Source: JAKFEW01 sp036675505 (GTDB taxonomy: Bacteria > Cyanobacteriota > Sericytochromatia > S15B-MN24 > JAQBPE01). Taken from it: DNA of 9,608 bases. Under the pieces are notes generated by a model, which saw nothing but the letters and a program-made list of their open reading frames with translations, was not told the DNA's origin and made no database searches. Location: contig JAKFEW010000112.1 in NCBI GenBank assembly GCA_036675505.1, positions 1-9,608 of the forward strand, given 5' to 3'. This document shows, one piece after another, positions 8,086-9,608 of this stretch (its first letter is position 1; the number at the start of each line of letters is the position of its first letter). The translations under genes were made by a program, and so were the position numbers.

Positions 8086-9441
8086 ATGCCCGAGATCAAC
8101 AAGCCCGCCGCCCCCAAGCTCAACGTCAAGGCGCTGGCCTCGCCCAGCGAGTTGATCGACCGCGGGCTGGTCGCGAAGGCCCTCGACCGCAACAGCGACG
8201 GCGTCATCGCCCGCGACGAGTTCCAGTCCGCCGGCCTGAACGCCATCGACGGCGACGCGCTCGACGCGATCAACCGCGGCGGCGACCGCGGCAACGACGT
8301 CACCGTCGAGGAGCTGACCCGCGCGCTCGGCGCCGACGAGATCCGCTTCACGGGTGAAGGCAACGTCACGCTGAACGGCGGCTTCGCCACCTTCAACGCC
8401 GGTCGCGTCGAGCGCGGCGCGCCCTGGAGCTTCCCCTACGTGCAGGGCATCCGCACGCTGGCCGAAGTGGCGCGCATCGCGCCTTCGGGCTGGTCGATGT
8501 ACAACCCGGATTCGCCCTCGAGCGACTTCACCTACACCACGAAGTACAAGGATCAGCTGACCGGCGAGTACCGCAAGTACACCGAAGGCATGCAGCTGCC
8601 CGCCAACTGCTACGCCTCGGAAGCCGACGCGAACGGCGACCAGTGGGTCATGATCAAGGTCGTGAAGTACGACGAGCTCGCCTCGATCCTCCGCAACAAG
8701 GCCGAGACCATCCGCGACCTCACGTCGAACTCGAAGGACGCCGAGCTCAAGCAGATCTACAGCGAAGTCAACCGCGTCCTGATGGACTCCTACTGGAACA
8801 CCGGCAGCCGCCGCGACCGCGCCCGTGACCTCTTCAACGCGCTCAAGCGCTTCGACAACATCAACGTGCCCGCGCAGCCCGAGTCGCGCCTCACCAACCT
8901 CGACTCCTCGCTCAAGACCGCGGCCACCCGCGTGGAAGAGCAATCGCGCATCGCCCGCGAGATCCCGGTCGACCGCGCCCGCACGGCCGTCGCCAAGGAA
9001 GTCGACAAGCTCTCCTCGCCCTTCACCCCCGCCAAGCTGATCGGCGCGGTGGGTGCCGCCGGCGCGGCCGGCGCGCTGGCCTTCTTCGCGGCCCACCTGG
9101 CCCTCCCGATCGTCGGCGGCATCGCCCTCGGCGGCCTGGCTCTCGGCTGGGGCATCGGCTGGCTGATCAACAACTCGAAGGCCGGCAGCCTCCGCAACGA
9201 CCTCGAAGTGCTCAAGACGATCAACCCCGAGGCCAACAAGAAGCAGCTGCAGCAGCACGCCGTGATCGGCTACAAGATCCTGCAGGATGCCCGCACGGCC
9301 GACACGCTGGCCGGCGTCCGCGCCTACACCGAGAACGCCGACAAGGCGTCCGCGACGATCGGCACGATGACCAACAAGGTCGCGAGCGAGACCCAGTCGC
9401 TCCGCAACATGGAGAACGTGGTCCGCAAGTACGCGGGCTAA
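8086..9441 (+). CDS. EF-hand protein with Gly/Ala-rich hydrophobic hairpin (451 aa, unknown function)
   Basis: No family is recognised over the full length. Residues 34-45 form a textbook EF-hand calcium loop (D34, N36, D38, G39, I41, E45; DRNSDGVIARDE), followed by a degenerate partner at about 65-76 (GGDRGNDVTVEE). Residues 83-190 have mixed beta character and contain a D181-A-N-G-D185 loop that resembles another Ca site but lacks the rest of an EF-hand. Residues 195-312 look like long amphipathic helices. Residues 318-362 are a strongly hydrophobic Gly/Ala-rich hairpin: two segments with GxxG patterns meeting near H337-P341. Residues 366-450 are again helical. There is no signal peptide; the N-terminus is Pro/Lys/Ala-rich. 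Helices around a central hydrophobic hairpin are the layout of ClyA/HBL-type alpha-pore-forming proteins, but a membrane-remodelling or structural protein is equally possible. Thirty of 31 Arg codons are CGC, unlike the neighbouring chemoreceptor. Monocistronic, with its own terminator. Confidence 0.93.
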   Translation: MPEINKPAAPKLNVKALASPSELIDRGLVAKALDRNSDGVIARDEFQSAGLNAIDGDALDAINRGGDRGNDVTVEELTRALGADEIRFTGEGNVTLNGGFATFNAGRVERGAPWSFPYVQGIRTLAEVARIAPSGWSMYNPDSPSSDFTYTTKYKDQLTGEYRKYTEGMQLPANCYASEADANGDQWVMIKVVKYDELASILRNKAETIRDLTSNSKDAELKQIYSEVNRVLMDSYWNTGSRRDRARDLFNALKRFDNINVPAQPESRLTNLDSSLKTAATRVEEQSRIAREIPVDRARTAVAKEVDKLSSPFTPAKLIGAVGAAGAAGALAFFAAHLALPIVGGIALGGLALGWGIGWLINNSKAGSLRNDLEVLKTINPEANKKQLQQHAVIGYKILQDARTADTLAGVRAYTENADKASATIGTMTNKVASETQSLRNMENVVRKYAG

Positions 9442-9455
9442 GCTCCACCTTCTCG

Positions 9456-9485
9456 ACGCCCCGCCGGTCCGCCGGCGGGGCGTTT
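9456..9485 (+). terminator. Intrinsic terminator of the EF-hand gene
   Basis: A perfect 12-bp GC-rich stem (ACGCCCCGCCGG at 9456-9467 with its complement at 9472-9483) closes a TCCG tetraloop. It begins 15 nt after the stop codon and runs into TTTCC. The T-tract is short but the stem is very stable. It is clearly oriented for the rightward gene, because the opposite strand has no T-run after the stem. Confidence 0.85.
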
Positions 9486-9489
9486 CCAT

Positions 9490-9539
9490 AAAAATGCGGC
9501 GAGGGGACTGCCTGCTTTAGCTGGCAGGGGAATCGCCGC
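9490..9539 (-). terminator. Compound stem-loop followed by T5 on the minus strand
   Basis: GCGGCGA (9496-9502) pairs with TCGCCGC (9533-9539). Inside a purine-rich internal loop, CTGCC (9508-9512) pairs with GGCAG (9523-9527), continued by a T-T mismatch and two more G-C pairs. Read leftward, the stem is followed by A and then TTTTT (complement of 9490-9494), the form of an intrinsic terminator for a gene entering from the right edge. It would stand back to back with the forward terminator at 9456-9485. Read rightward it has no T-tract and could instead belong to a structured RNA. Confidence 0.45.
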
Positions 9540-9553
9540 GCGGCGTGAGCCGC
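9540..9553. other. Small hairpin with GTGA (GNRA-type) tetraloop
   Basis: GCGGC (9540-9544) and GCCGC (9549-9553) form a perfect 5-bp stem around GTGA, which is a GNRA tetraloop if transcribed rightward. It directly abuts the compound stem-loop on its left, with no unpaired base between them, so the two could stack. Because GCGGC and GCCGC each occur twice nearby, the pairings could also exchange. The remaining 9554-9608 is AT-richer and shows no gene. Confidence 0.35.
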
Positions 9554-9608
9554 AGTACGATCCGCCGAATACTTCGCCTTCCTGTCTTTCTCGTTTTAGA
9601 TGCTTGAT

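Noticed and set aside
8062..9489. 475-aa open frame on the minus strand spanning the whole EF-hand gene
   Set aside because: The plus strand has the strong ribosome binding site, EF-hand, hydrophobic hairpin, strict codon bias and terminator. The minus frame starts inside the terminator stem.

Overview
The window is about 9.6 kb of very GC-rich bacterial DNA, densely coded, with seven protein genes and short intergenic gaps. The bifunctional class A penicillin-binding protein and the methyl-accepting chemotaxis protein point to a motile bacterium with peptidoglycan. Nothing here (no rRNA, tRNA or phylogenetic marker) fixes the lineage. A high-GC diderm such as a deltaproteobacterial-type group, Chloroflexota or a non-photosynthetic cyanobacterial relative would all fit; this is a guess. 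No tRNA, rRNA, CRISPR array, insertion sequence or phage gene was recognised.

Layout. Positions 1-250 are non-coding as far as can be seen and end in a probable promoter (TATAAT at 218-223). A rightward cluster of four genes follows (251-3565): a class A PBP (GT51 plus transpeptidase); a YkgJ-type Cys-cluster protein whose TTG start overlaps the PBP stop; an unrecognised 118-aa soluble protein with an internal repeated motif; and an unrecognised 175-aa protein with an N-terminal hydrophobic signal or anchor. The last two genes abut with no gap. Convergent to this cluster, with 14 bp between, is a leftward 670-aa protein (3580-5592). It has an Ig/transthyretin-like N-terminal region, a LysM domain and a clan GH-A-like TIM-barrel glycosidase domain. 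A divergent intergenic region (5593-5818) carrying a 14-bp perfect palindrome separates it from a rightward methyl-accepting chemotaxis protein (start placed at 5819). After an AT-richer gap with a possible promoter and a leader hairpin (7913-8085) comes a 451-aa protein (8086-9441). It has a canonical EF-hand near the N-terminus and a Gly/Ala-rich hydrophobic hairpin flanked by long helices, and is closed by a strong stem-loop terminator at 9456-9485. The right edge (9490-9553) holds a second, compound stem-loop that reads as a terminator for a leftward transcript, or as a structured RNA.

How the genes fit together. The PBP builds peptidoglycan and the LysM-glycosidase probably binds and acts on a glycan, so both relate to the cell envelope or to polysaccharide. 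The chemoreceptor is an orphan here, with no other che or fla genes in view. The most unusual gene is the EF-hand/hydrophobic-hairpin protein. Its architecture (no signal peptide, long helices around a Gly/Ala-rich hairpin), near-exclusive CGC arginine codons, strong ribosome binding site and strong terminator suggest an abundant protein that interacts with membranes. A relationship to alpha-helical pore-forming proteins is a hypothesis only.
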